DNA from: Paenibacillus pinistramenti
GTDB lineage: Bacteria > Bacillota > Bacilli > Paenibacillales > Paenibacillaceae
Assembly: GCF_005869875.1 (NCBI RefSeq)
Contig: NZ_VAWG01000011.1
Span: forward strand, 1-64,000
DNA length: 64,000 nt
Direction: 5' to 3'
A model generated the notes under the pieces. That model was given only the letters and a program-made list of their open reading frames with translations. It made no database searches and was not told the DNA's origin. This document shows, in pieces, positions 49,141 through 58,700 of this stretch; the first letter of the stretch is position 1, and each line of letters opens with the position of its first letter. The position numbers and the translations under genes are program-made.

Positions 49141-49462
49141 AGATAACCTCCAATCTGCTCGTATTGCCTTCAGTATAACGTCCAATTATTCAGGCTGAAT
49201 CAAGCGGGTGTTAAGGATGTCTAAGAGCGGCAGATGAAGTCAGATCCTTTTTCCTCTATCACAATATGCGGAGCCGGCGCTGCCTAGAGCGGCGTTTAGC
49301 GGCTGCCAGGGGTGTTTTTTCTTTTATCCCTGAAAAAGGGCATGAGGCGGGTCCCGTTCCTTTTCCTCGCCTTTATTGTTGTTATTCTTGGTCTTTCTTT
49401 CAATATTGACGATTACTTGAACGTCTGGGTGAAGGGTTTTGAATATTTTTGATTGAAAGTGA
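49141..49462. other. Divergent gap between glycosyltransferase and fruR
   Basis: A 373-base gap overall. A T-run at 49315-49321 follows a GC-rich stretch with a GCCGGCGCTGCC/GGCTGCCAGG partial inverted pair, which could be a terminator-like or leader element. No protein gene is supported. Confidence 0.35.
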
Positions 49463-49490
49463 TTGATTTTGACGGAAGTTATGGTATGAT
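49463..49490 (+). promoter_or_regulatory. fru operon promoter with TGATTGA repeats
   Basis: TTGATT (49463-49468), 16-base spacer and TATGAT (49485-49490), so transcription starts about 10-15 bases before the ribosome site. TGATTGA occurs at 49451 and 49461, and TGATTGAA again at 49487, a pattern suited to FruR (DeoR-family) binding. Confidence 0.6.
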
Positions 49491-49513
49491 TGAACCAGTT
49501 GGAGGAGTTGAAA

Positions 49514-50260
49514 ATGCTTACAGAAGAACGTTACAACCTGATTTTAGAGCGCTTACAGGAACAGGGAATCGTGAAGCTACAAGAGCTTGTAGACTTGATA
49601 GGGGTTTCTGAATCCACGATTCGCAGGGATTTGGTTGATCTGGAGAGCCGGCACCTGCTGAAGCGGATCCATGGAGGAGCCAGCCTGCCTGGGGAGAAAG
49701 GCAAAGAACCGGGCATGGAGGAGAAAACGTTCAAAAACGTTCAGGAAAAAGCGTCTATCGCCCGCGCCGCAGCGAGCCAGCTGCAGGACGGCGAATGTAT
49801 TTTTCTGGATGCGGGAACGACTACTCTAGCGATGATTCCTTTTATTGAAGCCAAAGACATCACCGTGGTGACAAACGGCTTATCTCATGTGGAGGCGCTT
49901 GTAAGCAAACGAATCCGCAGCTATTTGTTAGGCGGCATGATGAAGACGCACACGAAAGCGGTGATCGGAAGCATTGCACTCCAGAATATTGAGAACTTCC
50001 GGTTCGATAAGTGTTTTTTGGGTACAAACGGTGTAGACCCGGTCTTGGGTTATACGACACCGGACCCCGAAGAAGCATTAATCAAACGCAGAGCGCATGA
50101 ATTGTCCGGCCAGTCTTATGTGCTGGCAGACAGCAGCAAGCTTGGCGAGGTGACTTTTGCAAAGCTGTTTGATCTGGAAGAAGCAGTGCTTATTACGGAT
50201 AAAATGCCGGAACGCTGGCGGGCCTCCATCACCCAGAAAACCAACATAATCGAGGGATGA
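49514..50260 (+). CDS. fruR: DeoR-family repressor of the fructose operon
   Basis: A 248-residue regulator. N-terminal winged helix: LTEERYNLILERLQEQGIVKLQELVDLIGVSESTIRRDLVDLESRHLLKRIHGGAS, the DeoR signature; C-terminal sugar-phosphate-binding domain with FLDAGTTTLAMIPFI, VVTNGLSHVEALV, LLGGMMKTHTKAVIG and DKCFLGTNGVDPVLGYTTPDPEEALIKR. It represses the operon and is released by fructose 1-phosphate in relatives. ATG 49514 behind GGAGGAG. It overlaps or abuts fruK, starting an autoregulated fruR-fruK-fruA operon. Confidence 0.93.
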   Translation: MLTEERYNLILERLQEQGIVKLQELVDLIGVSESTIRRDLVDLESRHLLKRIHGGASLPGEKGKEPGMEEKTFKNVQEKASIARAAASQLQDGECIFLDAGTTTLAMIPFIEAKDITVVTNGLSHVEALVSKRIRSYLLGGMMKTHTKAVIGSIALQNIENFRFDKCFLGTNGVDPVLGYTTPDPEEALIKRRAHELSGQSYVLADSSKLGEVTFAKLFDLEEAVLITDKMPERWRASITQKTNIIEG

Positions 50261-50262
50261 CC

Positions 50263-51177
50263 ATGATATATACGGTAACGCTTAATCCTTCCATTGATTT
50301 TATCGTGGAAGTTGAAGACTTCAAGCTGAACAGCCTGAACCGGATGAAGCGGGATCTCAAGCTGCCCGGGGGCAAAGGCATCAACGTCTCCCGCGTGCTG
50401 AACCGCCTCGGAACCGTAAGCACGGCAATCGGATTTACCGGCGGATTTACGGGCCGTTATGTGGAGGACTGCCTGAAGGCGGAATCCATCCGCACCGGGT
50501 TTGTACAGGTACAGGAAGACACCCGGATCAACATCAAGCTGAAGCACGGGGAAGAGACGGAGATCAACGGGCTGGGACCGGCGATCAGCGAAGAAGAGGC
50601 GGCTCAGCTGATTCGTCAGCTGGAAGCACTGGGACAGGACGATATCCTTGTCTTGTCGGGAAGTGTTCCGCCCACGCTGGGAGCTGACTTCTACGACCGG
50701 CTGATCAGCGTATGCCAAGAGAAGGGCGCACGGTTTGTAATTGATACAACAGGCGATGCTCTCATGAATGCGCTGCAGCACAAACCGCTCCTGGTCAAAC
50801 CTAATCATCACGAGCTGGGAGAGCTGTTTGGAGCCGAGCTGAAGGATAAGACGGAAGTCGCTGAATACGGCCGGAAGCTGCTTGAGCTTGGCGCGCAGCA
50901 CGTTTTGGTCTCCATGGCAGGCGAAGGAGCTTTGCTTCTGACCGAAACGGATACCTATGAAGCGAATGTGCCGAAAGGCAAAGTCAAAAATTCAGTCGGT
51001 GCCGGAGATTCCATGATTGCAGGCTTTATCGGCACCTGGGCAGCCGGGGGAGATCTGCTCGAAGCTTTCCGTACAGGGGTTGCTTCCGGAAGCGCAACGG
51101 CTTTCTCCGTTGACCTGGCGACCGGCGCGGAAATTGAAGCTTTGCGTTCACAAGTTCATATAACGAAATGGAATTAA
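50263..51177 (+). CDS. fruK: 1-Phosphofructokinase
   Basis: Phosphorylates fructose 1-phosphate to fructose 1,6-bisphosphate. The 304-residue PfkB-family kinase begins MIYTVTLNPSIDFIVEVEDFKLNSLNRMKRDLKLPGGKGINVSRVL and has GFTGGFTG, VLSGSVPP and the C-terminal KVKNSVGAGDSMIAGFIGTW with the catalytic Asp. ATG 50263 is 6 bases behind GAGGG; ATG 50257, which overlaps the fruR stop as ATGA, would add two residues. It is the only phosphofructokinase in the window. Confidence 0.94.
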   Translation: MIYTVTLNPSIDFIVEVEDFKLNSLNRMKRDLKLPGGKGINVSRVLNRLGTVSTAIGFTGGFTGRYVEDCLKAESIRTGFVQVQEDTRINIKLKHGEETEINGLGPAISEEEAAQLIRQLEALGQDDILVLSGSVPPTLGADFYDRLISVCQEKGARFVIDTTGDALMNALQHKPLLVKPNHHELGELFGAELKDKTEVAEYGRKLLELGAQHVLVSMAGEGALLLTETDTYEANVPKGKVKNSVGAGDSMIAGFIGTWAAGGDLLEAFRTGVASGSATAFSVDLATGAEIEALRSQVHITKWN

Positions 51178-51221
51178 ACCGGGAATAGAACAGCTAGACC
51201 TATTTACAGCTAGGGGGAAGA

Positions 51222-53135
51222 ATGATGAAAATCACGGATCTGCTCATTAAAGAAACAATGATTATGGATCTGAAGGCAATTACGAAAGAAGCAGCAATTG
51301 ATGAGCTTATTGCCAGTCTGGCGGCTCACGGCCGGATTAATGATCCGGTGCTGTTCAAGCAAATGATTCTGAAGCGGGAAGCCGAGTCCAGCACCGGGAT
51401 CGGCGGAGGCATCGCAATGCCTCACGCGAAGACGAATGCTGTAAATGAACCGACGGTTGTCTTTGCCAAAAGCGCCAGAGGTGTTGATTTTGAATCCCTG
51501 GACGGTGAACCTGCAGCCTTGTTCTTCATGATTGCAGTTCCTGAAGGGGCGGGCAACTTCCATCTGCAGACGTTGGCTTCACTTTCCAGGCTGCTTATTG
51601 ACAGCGGTTTCATCGACCAGCTCAAGATGACCTCCACACCGGAGGAAGTGGTTGCCTTGTTTGACGCGAAGCAGCAGGAGAATGAAGGCGGAGATTCCCG
51701 CAGCGTTCAAGGCAATCAAGGTGTTCAAGGGGCTCAAGCAGCAAACGGCTCCGAAGATTTTGTAGTTGCTGTTACGGCCTGCCCGACAGGGATCGCGCAT
51801 ACCTTTATGGCGGAAGACGCCCTGAAGAAGAAAGCAGCGGAAATGGGCGTACAGATCCGCGTGGAAACCAACGGCTCCGAAGGTGCCAAGAATGTCCTTA
51901 CTCCGGACGAAATCCGGCGCGCGAAAGGGGTTATTATTGCGGCCGACAAGCAGGTCGATATGGCCCGTTTCGACGGCAAGCCATTGCTGCAAAGACCGGT
52001 CAGCGACGGCATTCGCAAGCCGCAGGAGCTGATTACGAAAGCGCTGCAGGGCGATGCCCCAATTTACCGCAGCAGCGGCGGCGCTAAAGAGGCGCAGAGC
52101 AGTCAGGCTCAGGGCAAAGCCAGCATCGGCTCCAAAATCTATAAGGATCTGATGAACGGGATCTCCCACATGCTTCCGTTTGTTGTCGGCGGCGGTATTC
52201 TGATCGCCATCTCCTTCCTGTTCGAGCAGGTTGGCGGAGCCGATGATCCCATTTACAAGCTGCTCATGTCCATTGGCGGCGACGGGGCTTTCCACTTCCT
52301 GATCCCGATTCTGGCGGGCTTTATCGCAATGAGCATCGGCGACCGTCCGGCGCTTATGCCTGGTATGGTCGGCGGCTTGATGGCAGTTAACTCGAATTCC
52401 GGCTTTCTCGGCGGTTTGGCTGCGGGCTTCCTGGCCGGTTACATCGTCATTGGCCTGCGCAAGCTGTTCTCGGGTCTGCCTAAGACCATTGAAGGCCTGA
52501 AGCCGATTCTGCTGTATCCGGTTGTCGGCCTGCTGATTACCGGCACGATCATGTACTATATCTTTGACCCTGTCTTCAGCACGATTAACGACTGGGTGGT
52601 TACAGGCCTGAACAACCTCGGAACAGGCAACGCAGTTCTGCTGGGAGTTGTCCTCGGCGGCATGATGTCCATTGACATGGGCGGACCGTTCAACAAAGCG
52701 GCTTATACCTTTGCCATCGGCGTCTTTACTTCAAGCGGCAACACAAACGGCACCCTGATGGCCGCCGTAATGGCGGGCGGTATGGTTCCGCCGCTGGCAA
52801 TCGCGCTGGCTACAAGCTTTTTCAAACGGAAGTTTACGGAAGAGGAGCGCAAATCCGGCATCACGAACTATGTACTCGGTTTATCCTTTATTACGGAAGG
52901 CGCCATTCCTTTTGCGGCAGCAGATCCGCTCCGCATCCTGACTTCCTGTATCCTGGGTTCCGCGATTGCAGGCGGTTTGACACAGCTCTGGCACATTAAC
53001 ATTCCGGCTCCGCACGGCGGTATTTTCGTAGCGGCGCTTGCGAATCACGCCCTGCTGTTCCTGCTTTCGGTAGCGATCGGGGCAGTGGTGTCCGCATTGA
53101 TTCTGGGCATCTGGAAAAAGAACATTAAAGCCTAA
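51222..53135 (+). CDS. fruA: PTS fructose transporter EIIABC
   Basis: A 637-residue fusion. EIIA domain (residues about 1-145) with the phosphorylated His in GGGIAMPHAKTNAV; EIIB domain (about 175-275) with the Cys in VAVTACPTGIAHTFMAEDAL; EIIC membrane domain from about 295 with ISHMLPFVVGGGILIAISFLF, several helices, GGPFNKAAYTF, and GAIPFAAADPLR in the substrate region. Imports fructose as fructose 1-phosphate for FruK. A short Gln/Ser-rich linker (GGDSRSVQGNQGVQGAQ) joins A and B. Last gene of the operon, with a terminator downstream. Confidence 0.94.
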   Translation: MMKITDLLIKETMIMDLKAITKEAAIDELIASLAAHGRINDPVLFKQMILKREAESSTGIGGGIAMPHAKTNAVNEPTVVFAKSARGVDFESLDGEPAALFFMIAVPEGAGNFHLQTLASLSRLLIDSGFIDQLKMTSTPEEVVALFDAKQQENEGGDSRSVQGNQGVQGAQAANGSEDFVVAVTACPTGIAHTFMAEDALKKKAAEMGVQIRVETNGSEGAKNVLTPDEIRRAKGVIIAADKQVDMARFDGKPLLQRPVSDGIRKPQELITKALQGDAPIYRSSGGAKEAQSSQAQGKASIGSKIYKDLMNGISHMLPFVVGGGILIAISFLFEQVGGADDPIYKLLMSIGGDGAFHFLIPILAGFIAMSIGDRPALMPGMVGGLMAVNSNSGFLGGLAAGFLAGYIVIGLRKLFSGLPKTIEGLKPILLYPVVGLLITGTIMYYIFDPVFSTINDWVVTGLNNLGTGNAVLLGVVLGGMMSIDMGGPFNKAAYTFAIGVFTSSGNTNGTLMAAVMAGGMVPPLAIALATSFFKRKFTEEERKSGITNYVLGLSFITEGAIPFAAADPLRILTSCILGSAIAGGLTQLWHINIPAPHGGIFVAALANHALLFLLSVAIGAVVSALILGIWKKNIKA

Positions 53136-53156
53136 GCAAGCAGGCTTTCATTAGGG

Positions 53157-53191
53157 AGAGGACCGGCACCGGGTGCCGGCTCTCTTTTTTT
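53157..53191 (+). terminator. fru operon terminator
   Basis: CCGGCA (53163-53168), loop CCGGG, TGCCGG (53174-53179), flanked by GAGAG/CTCTC, followed by TTTTTTT. Confidence 0.9.
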
Positions 53192-53251
53192 CTAAATAAA
53201 GTTTCTAAAATAAATATGAATGAAAATTTTTCATTATTTTCACGAAAACAA

Positions 53252-53279
53252 TAAAAAAGGGTGCCGCCTAATCCGATAT
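53252..53279 (+). promoter_or_regulatory. SigD-type promoter for the second chemoreceptor
   Basis: TAAA (53252-53255), 16-base spacer, TCCGATAT (53272-53279): core CCGATA exact; spacing one longer than the commonest. Start site about 105 bases before the ATG. Confidence 0.6.
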
Positions 53280-53391
53280 TAAAGGTAAGCAGCGTTTATC
53301 AAGACGCTTCTGTACGGGGTCGCGGTAAAGAGATATAGGCTTGTTACAGTCAAGCTGCGCCCATATTTGGAGGATATCTTGGAGGGAAGTC

Positions 53392-55206
53392 ATGTTGAAA
53401 TTGCAGATGAAATCGATCATTAAAGACAGATTTAAACCGAAGTCCAAATCAGATCCTAAATCAGATCCTAAATCAGATCCTAAATCTGATGCGAAATTCA
53501 ATCTCCGCAACTGGAACACCCGGCGCAAGCTGCTCATTCTGAACCTTACGTCCATCCTGTTTCTGATGCTGATCGGCGGAATAAGCTACTTCTACATAAA
53601 CCTTACTGTCAGCAACTCGAAAGCGCTGTATGAGCAGAATTTGATCAAAGTGAAGACAGTGAACCAGATCAACGCCAATTTCAGCTCGGCGATGACGGAT
53701 ATTCTGGGGCTGATTCTGACAGAAGACGAGAACATGAACCATGATCTGAATAAGCATTATGAGGAGATGATCACAACCAACCAGATTCTGTTGGAGAATT
53801 ACGGCACACTCGTGACCGGTCAAGGCGAGAAAGAGCAGTATAACGAGCTGGTCACTCAGATCAATGAACTGACTGATAATGCGGATGAAGTCATTGCTTT
53901 GGGGCTGGATAACAAGAAAGAGGAAGCCTACCAAGCTTACAACAGCCAGATTATGCCGGTTAAGACGAATATCGAGAAGTCGATCCAGGAACTGACGGAT
54001 TTAACGGATCGAAATTCCGAGGACCGCAACAAGGAGAATAATGCAGCCGGGCAGACGGCCAAAACAGTCAGCTCAGCAGGAGTCATTTTAGCTGTGATCA
54101 TTCTCGTACTCATTGCAAGATGGATCGTCATCATGATCACCCGCCCGCTTGCGAATCTGCAGAAAATGATGGAAAGTGCAGCAGTGGGAGATTTGACGGT
54201 GAAAGGTACTTATCTGTTTAGGGATGAGCCCGGCAGACTGACGGCTTCCTTCAACCAGATGGTTGAATCGCTGCGCTTCCTGGTGCTCCAGGTCAATGAG
54301 AAAGCCGCAACACTGGCGGCAAGCTCTCAGGAATTAACAGCGGCTTCGGAGCAGAGCGCTTCTGCCACCAGTCATATTTCTGACCAAATCCAGAAGATCA
54401 GCGATGGAACAGAGTCCCAGGCCCGCGGAGCAGGCGAGGTGAGCCGGACGATGCAGGAAATGTCAATAGGCATCGGCAGAATCGCTGACTCAGCAAGCGA
54501 GCTGGCCGAAGCGTCCAAACAGTCTGAAACCAATGCCATAACGGGGCATGAATTTGTCTCCAATGCCATCCGCCTGATGGAGGACATTCACCAGTCGATA
54601 ACCGGGCTGGCAGATGCCGTCGCCCAGCTCAACAAGAAATCGGAGAACATCGGGGCAATTACGAATACGATCAATGATATTGCGGCTCAAACCAGCCTGC
54701 TTTCCCTTAACGCAGCTATCGAAGCGGCCCGGGCCGGCGAGGAAGGCAGAGGTTTTGCGGTTGTCGCGGCAGAGGTGAAGAAGCTTGCTGAACAATCCGG
54801 ACAATCGGCAGGCAGCGTGACTGCGCTGATCGGAGAAATTCAGCGCGATACCGCAAGCTTGTTCCAGACCATGGAGAGCAGCAAGGCTTACGCCCAGAGC
54901 GGCCGCAGCGCCATGCTGGATGTCGGACAGAACTTTGACCGGATTCTGCAGAATATCCGCGGGCTGTCAGCGCAGCTGCAGGAAGTGTCTGCTGTAACGG
55001 AAGAAATGTCGGCGTCCTCGGAGGAGGTGCTGGCTTCGGCCGAAACGTCGGCGGGAGTCGCAGACCAGGCGAAAGACCTGACCCAGGGTGTTGCGGCCGC
55101 CGCCCAGCAGCAGCTGGCCTCCGTAGAGGAGGTAACCGGCTCTGCCGCCCATTTGAGCAGCCTGGCGCAGGAGCTGCAGGCCTCGATTGAGCGGTTTAAA
55201 GTGTAG
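53392..55206 (+). CDS. Methyl-accepting chemotaxis protein with KSDP-repeat N-tail
   Basis: A 604-residue chemoreceptor. Cytoplasmic N-tail with the repeat KSDP (residues about 19-33) made by 12-base tandem DNA repeats; helix 1 ([23 protein letters not shown]); a four-helix-bundle (4HB_MCP-like) sensor domain (about 80-215); helix 2 ([19 protein letters not shown]); HAMP; and a signalling domain with [43 protein letters not shown]. Start ATG 53392 is chosen because GGAGGG lies 6 bases upstream; TTG 53341 would be in the leader. A SigD-type promoter is present. Ligand unknown. Terminator not evident. Confidence 0.92.
   Translation: MLKLQMKSIIKDRFKPKSKSDPKSDPKSDPKSDAKFNLRNWNTRRKLLILNLTSILFLMLIGGISYFYINLTVSNSKALYEQNLIKVKTVNQINANFSSAMTDILGLILTEDENMNHDLNKHYEEMITTNQILLENYGTLVTGQGEKEQYNELVTQINELTDNADEVIALGLDNKKEEAYQAYNSQIMPVKTNIEKSIQELTDLTDRNSEDRNKENNAAGQTAKTVSSAGVILAVIILVLIARWIVIMITRPLANLQKMMESAAVGDLTVKGTYLFRDEPGRLTASFNQMVESLRFLVLQVNEKAATLAASSQELTAASEQSASATSHISDQIQKISDGTESQARGAGEVSRTMQEMSIGIGRIADSASELAEASKQSETNAITGHEFVSNAIRLMEDIHQSITGLADAVAQLNKKSENIGAITNTINDIAAQTSLLSLNAAIEAARAGEEGRGFAVVAAEVKKLAEQSGQSAGSVTALIGEIQRDTASLFQTMESSKAYAQSGRSAMLDVGQNFDRILQNIRGLSAQLQEVSAVTEEMSASSEEVLASAETSAGVADQAKDLTQGVAAAAQQQLASVEEVTGSAAHLSSLAQELQASIERFKV
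53446..53493 (+). repeat. 12-base in-frame tandem repeat inside the chemoreceptor gene
   Basis: AAATCAGATCCT occurs three times exactly (53446-53481) and once degenerate (53482-53493). In frame it encodes K-S-D-P repeats. Confidence 0.95.
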
Positions 55207-55344
55207 CAGCTGCCTATGAGTTGGTGCTTGACCGTTGCTCCTTATGAACCTTAAAGGTTATAAATAGAGGTACAAGCTTTGCCGCTGTCATTGCCCTGCA
55301 TCACGTCCAGGACGGTCTCGAGAAGGGCCGGATTAAAGAGATAA

Positions 55345-55405
55345 GCAGCGGACGCGCAGCCAGTAGATGTGCAGCCAGTTGACGCGCAGCGGACCCGCAG
55401 CGGAC
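55345..55405 (+). repeat. GCAGCSRAC-type imperfect repeats before the LysR gene
   Basis: GCAGCGGAC at 55345, GCAGCCAGT at 55356 and 55371, GCAGCGGAC at 55386 and 55397. Unit lengths alternate 11 and 15 bases. Very GC-rich, immediately before the ribosome site AAAGGAG. Confidence 0.75.
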
Positions 55406-55428
55406 TAACGCAGAAAGGAGACGGTCCA

Positions 55429-56331
55429 TTGACCTTACAGCAGTTGAAATACGTCATTGAGATTGCGACCCGCGGCTCGATGAACGAAGCGGCCAAACGG
55501 CTGTTTATTTCGCAGCCAAGCTTGTCCAACGCGATCAAGGATTTAGAGGAAGAGCTCCACATTACGATTTTTGAACGGACGAATAAAGGCATTATTCTTT
55601 CTAAAGATGGTGTGGAATTTTTGAGCTATGCCCGCCAAGTGGTGGAGCAGGCTGAGCTGCTTGAAGGAAGGTACTTGAACGCCAAGCCGTCGCCGCAGCA
55701 TTTCTCGGTGTCTGCCCAGCATTATGCTTTTGCTGTCAATGCGTTTGTGAAGCTCGTGCAGGAGCATGGCCATGAGGAGTACGAGCTGGCTCTGCGCGAA
55801 ACCAAAACCTACGAAATTATCGAGGACGTCAAGACGCTGCGCAGCGAGATCGGCATTCTGTACCTGAATGAATTTAACTCCAAAGTGATTAACAAGCTGC
55901 TGAAGGACGCCGGCCTTGTGTTTACGAGCCTGTTCGCAGCCCGCCCGCATATCTTCATCAGTGTCAAGAATCCGCTCGCCAAGCAGTCCATCGTACAGAT
56001 TGAGCAGCTGCAGGACTATCCTTATCTGTCCTTTGACCAGGGGGAGTACAACTCCTTTCACTTCTCGGAGGAAATTTTGAGCACCCTATCCCATAAGAAG
56101 AGCATCCGCGTCAACGACCGCGCCACGCTCTTTAACCTGCTGATCGGCCTTAACGGGTATACCATCTCGACCGGGGTGCTCAGCGCAGAGCTGAACGGAC
56201 GCGATATCATTTCCGTGCCGCTGGACTCCGACGAGACGATTAACGTGGGCTGGATCCGGCATAAGGACGCGGCTTTGTCGAAGCTCGGGATCGCCTATGT
56301 TGAAGCTTTAAAGGAGTTTGTCCCTTTGTAA
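55429..56331 (+). CDS. LysR-family transcriptional regulator
   Basis: A 300-residue regulator. N-terminal helix-turn-helix: MTLQQLKYVIEIATRGSMNEAAKRLFISQPSLSNAIKDLEEELHITIFERTNKGIILSKDGVEFLSYARQVV, the LysR signature; the C-terminal part is the co-inducer-binding domain with LYLNEFNSKVINKLLKDAGLVFTSLFAARPHIF. TTG 55429 lies 8 bases behind AAAGGAG, so residue 1 is M encoded by TTG; an upstream in-frame start at 55369 would run through the GC-rich repeats. Its target is not adjacent: the neighbours converge or are in separate units. Effector unknown. Confidence 0.9.
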   Translation: MTLQQLKYVIEIATRGSMNEAAKRLFISQPSLSNAIKDLEEELHITIFERTNKGIILSKDGVEFLSYARQVVEQAELLEGRYLNAKPSPQHFSVSAQHYAFAVNAFVKLVQEHGHEEYELALRETKTYEIIEDVKTLRSEIGILYLNEFNSKVINKLLKDAGLVFTSLFAARPHIFISVKNPLAKQSIVQIEQLQDYPYLSFDQGEYNSFHFSEEILSTLSHKKSIRVNDRATLFNLLIGLNGYTISTGVLSAELNGRDIISVPLDSDETINVGWIRHKDAALSKLGIAYVEALKEFVPL

Positions 56332-56412
56332 GAGGCGGTCTGCTGCTGCAAGCTGCGCTGGATTCAGGCAGAACAATAAGAAGCTGCATTACCGAAGCTG
56401 TGAAAATAACTC

Positions 56413-56459
56413 AAAAAGGGTGCCCCGAAAGTCATACCATGACTGGGGCACCCTCTTTG
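56413..56459. terminator. Bidirectional terminator between the LysR gene and the histidine kinase
   Basis: GGGTGCCCC (56418-56426) pairs with GGGGCACCC (56445-56453), with an inner GTCAT/ATGAC stem; A-run and T-run flank it on the two sides, so it works in both directions. Confidence 0.92.
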
Positions 56460-57920
56460 TTATGCGGTTACGAGCGGTATGGCAGCTGTAAAGGTGCTGC
56501 CTTGTCCGGTCGCGCTGGCCACGCTGAGCTGTCCGCCGTGCGCCTCGGTGATCCACCGGGCGATTGAAAGGCCGAGGCCATGGCCGCCAAGCTCGCGGGT
56601 CCGCGACTTATCGACCCGGTAAAAGCGTTCGAAGATGCGCTGCTGCTCTTCGGCGGGGATGCCGATTCCGTTATCTGTTACGGAGATGAACAGCATGCGC
56701 TTGTCTTCCCGGACCTTCAGGGAAAGAGTAACCTCGCCGCCCTCAGGCGTGTACTTCAGCGCATTGTCGAGCAGAATGAGCATTAGCTGCTTGATCCGGT
56801 CTGAATCTACGCAGGCGTTGCAGCTGTCCGGAGTCTCCAGCCCAAGCCGGATCGACTTTGCCTTTGCCAAGGGCACCAGCGAATCGACCGTTTGCCCGGC
56901 CACAGCCTCAAGCTCGGCGGGTGCCCGGTTCAGCCGGAGCGTATCGTCATCCGACCGGGCCAGCGTAAGCATACTGCCTAACAAGCTGGTCATGCGCTTG
57001 GACTCTTCTTTCATGTGGCCGAGCACCTTGTGCGCAAAGGGATCGCTTTCCAGACTGTCCTCCATTTCCAGCGTGTCTATGGAAGCCTGGATGACGCTGA
57101 GCGGGGTCCGGAGCTCATGAGAGGCATCGGCTACAAATTCACGCTGCCGCGTATAGGCGGCGCGGATCGGGATCATGGCCCTGACGGACATTTTCCGGCT
57201 CAGGAAGACGGCCAGACCACAGAACAGGACGGCGATTGCGATCAGCACCAGGAACAGCAGCCTGAACAGCGAATACTGCGAGGATACATCCTTCCCCACG
57301 TACAGCGTCCCGATATAAGTCCCGTTGTCATAAATGTCCTGCGCTGCAATCAGCATCAGGGTATCATGCCTGTCTGAGGAAGGGGAGACGGAGATGGAAT
57401 CGGGAGATTCCTCCCACTCCCCATGCCGGTGGCCTTTCAATTCGGGCAGCTGGAGATTAACTTTCTTGAAGCTGACTTTATCCCCGTTAGGCTGCCAGCC
57501 GGCTGCTGCCGCAGTAAGCGAACTGCACAATTCCCCGCTTGTCTCCGAGCCGCAGATCTGCTCGCCGTCCGCTGTTTTCACAATAGAAAGGGTTTCAGAG
57601 GACCCGTACGTGTAGCTGCTCTGAATATTTTCCGCAAAGCTGTACTCCCCGGTATGCTCCATCGATTCATGCAGCTGGTAGGCACTCGCGCTGATCCAGC
57701 TGCTGAGGTCCTTCTTCTGCTCTGTAATCAGCAGGAAATACAGCAGAATATATACGGATGCAATAAACAGGATGAGGAATGCCATCAGAACAGCGCTGTA
57801 CTGCAGCGTCAGTTTATTTTGCGTGCGTTTGAACATATCCGGGTTTGAAAGCCGCCGTTTAATTGTGTTCCATCCAAGCCGGCTGAACCCTTTAAGTCTG
57901 CTGAATCTGTTAGTCTTCAA
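56460..57920 (-). CDS. Sensor histidine kinase of the redox-operon two-component system
   Basis: A 486-residue membrane kinase. Two membrane helices at about residues 40-65 and 220-245 (LFLVLIAIAVLFCGLAVFL) enclose a 150-residue external sensor with two cysteines (QICGSETSGELC, spaced eight apart) and a Ser-rich loop. Catalytic part: HisKA with FVADASHELRTPLSVIQASID (His), NALKYTPEGG, DNGIGIP and GGHGLGLSIARWI. No HAMP domain is obvious; the linker is short. The gene overlaps the response regulator by 11 bases, so they are one operon. It faces the three-gene redox operon across the divergent region. The paired cysteines could form a redox-sensitive disulfide; this is an inference. Confidence 0.9.
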   Translation of the reverse strand: MKTNRFSRLKGFSRLGWNTIKRRLSNPDMFKRTQNKLTLQYSAVLMAFLILFIASVYILLYFLLITEQKKDLSSWISASAYQLHESMEHTGEYSFAENIQSSYTYGSSETLSIVKTADGEQICGSETSGELCSSLTAAAAGWQPNGDKVSFKKVNLQLPELKGHRHGEWEESPDSISVSPSSDRHDTLMLIAAQDIYDNGTYIGTLYVGKDVSSQYSLFRLLFLVLIAIAVLFCGLAVFLSRKMSVRAMIPIRAAYTRQREFVADASHELRTPLSVIQASIDTLEMEDSLESDPFAHKVLGHMKEESKRMTSLLGSMLTLARSDDDTLRLNRAPAELEAVAGQTVDSLVPLAKAKSIRLGLETPDSCNACVDSDRIKQLMLILLDNALKYTPEGGEVTLSLKVREDKRMLFISVTDNGIGIPAEEQQRIFERFYRVDKSRTRELGGHGLGLSIARWITEAHGGQLSVASATGQGSTFTAAIPLVTA

Positions 57921-58605
57921 TTTTATAGCCGACCCCCCTGACGCTTTGGATCAGCTCTTCATGGCCGAAGACCGCAAGCTTTCTGCGAAGGAGCTTCACA
58001 GTAGCATCAATAGTCTTAGGTCCGACATCGGCATCCAGCCCCCAAATGCGGTCCAATATTACTTCCCTGGTTAAGGTAACCCCGGCGTTCTGCAGCAGCA
58101 GGTTAAGCAGCTGGAATTCGCGCGGCGACAGCTGAACGGTTTCCCGGACTGTCCCGGAGTCTCCGCTGCTGCTGGTCACCGTCTGGCTCGTCCGGTTCAG
58201 AATCATTCCGGCGATCTGCAGCTCCTCTTCCTGGATCGGAGCGAAGTTGCGGCGGGACAAAGCCCGGATGCGGGCAAGCAGCTCGCCGATTTCAAACGGC
58301 TTGACCAGATAATCGTCAGCTCCGGCATCCAGGCCTTCGATTCTGTCCTGCAGACTGTCGCGGGCCGTCAGCATCAGAATCGCGCCCATGTAACTTTTTT
58401 TCCTCAGCTCCATACATACGGCCGTACCGTCCCTGCCCGGCATCATCCAGTCCAGGATCAGCAGATCGTAAGCGGAGGCCAGGGCATATTCAACGGCAGA
58501 ATCACCATCTGTGACCCAGTCAACCAGATAGCCGCCTTTCTTCTTCAGCATATGAACAATCAATTCCCCAAGCCGGGTGTCGTCTTCTGCAAGCAGTATT
58601 TTCAT
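57910..58605 (-). CDS. OmpR-family response regulator of the redox-operon two-component system
   Basis: A 231-residue regulator. Receiver: MKILLAEDDTRLGELIVHMLKKKGGYLVDWV, phosphoacceptor Asp in YDLLILDWMMPGRDG, Lys in DDYLVKPFE; winged helix with VQLSPREFQLLNLLLQNAGVTLTREVILDRIWGLDADVGPKTIDATVKLLRRKL and RGVGYKIED. The direct repeat TTTCACCG at 58701 and 58712 in the divergent gap, 11 bases apart, fits the head-to-tail binding of OmpR proteins. It probably controls both its own transcript and the divergent redox operon. Confidence 0.92.
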   Translation of the reverse strand: MKILLAEDDTRLGELIVHMLKKKGGYLVDWVTDGDSAVEYALASAYDLLILDWMMPGRDGTAVCMELRKKSYMGAILMLTARDSLQDRIEGLDAGADDYLVKPFEIGELLARIRALSRRNFAPIQEEELQIAGMILNRTSQTVTSSSGDSGTVRETVQLSPREFQLLNLLLQNAGVTLTREVILDRIWGLDADVGPKTIDATVKLLRRKLAVFGHEELIQSVRGVGYKIED

Positions 58606-58700
58606 GAGTAGACGTTCCTTTCCTTAAATCCTTATATGAAAGAATAACATTTTAGAGTGAAAAAGGAATGAAATTGCCTTTAATCAAAAATTAAGATTTC

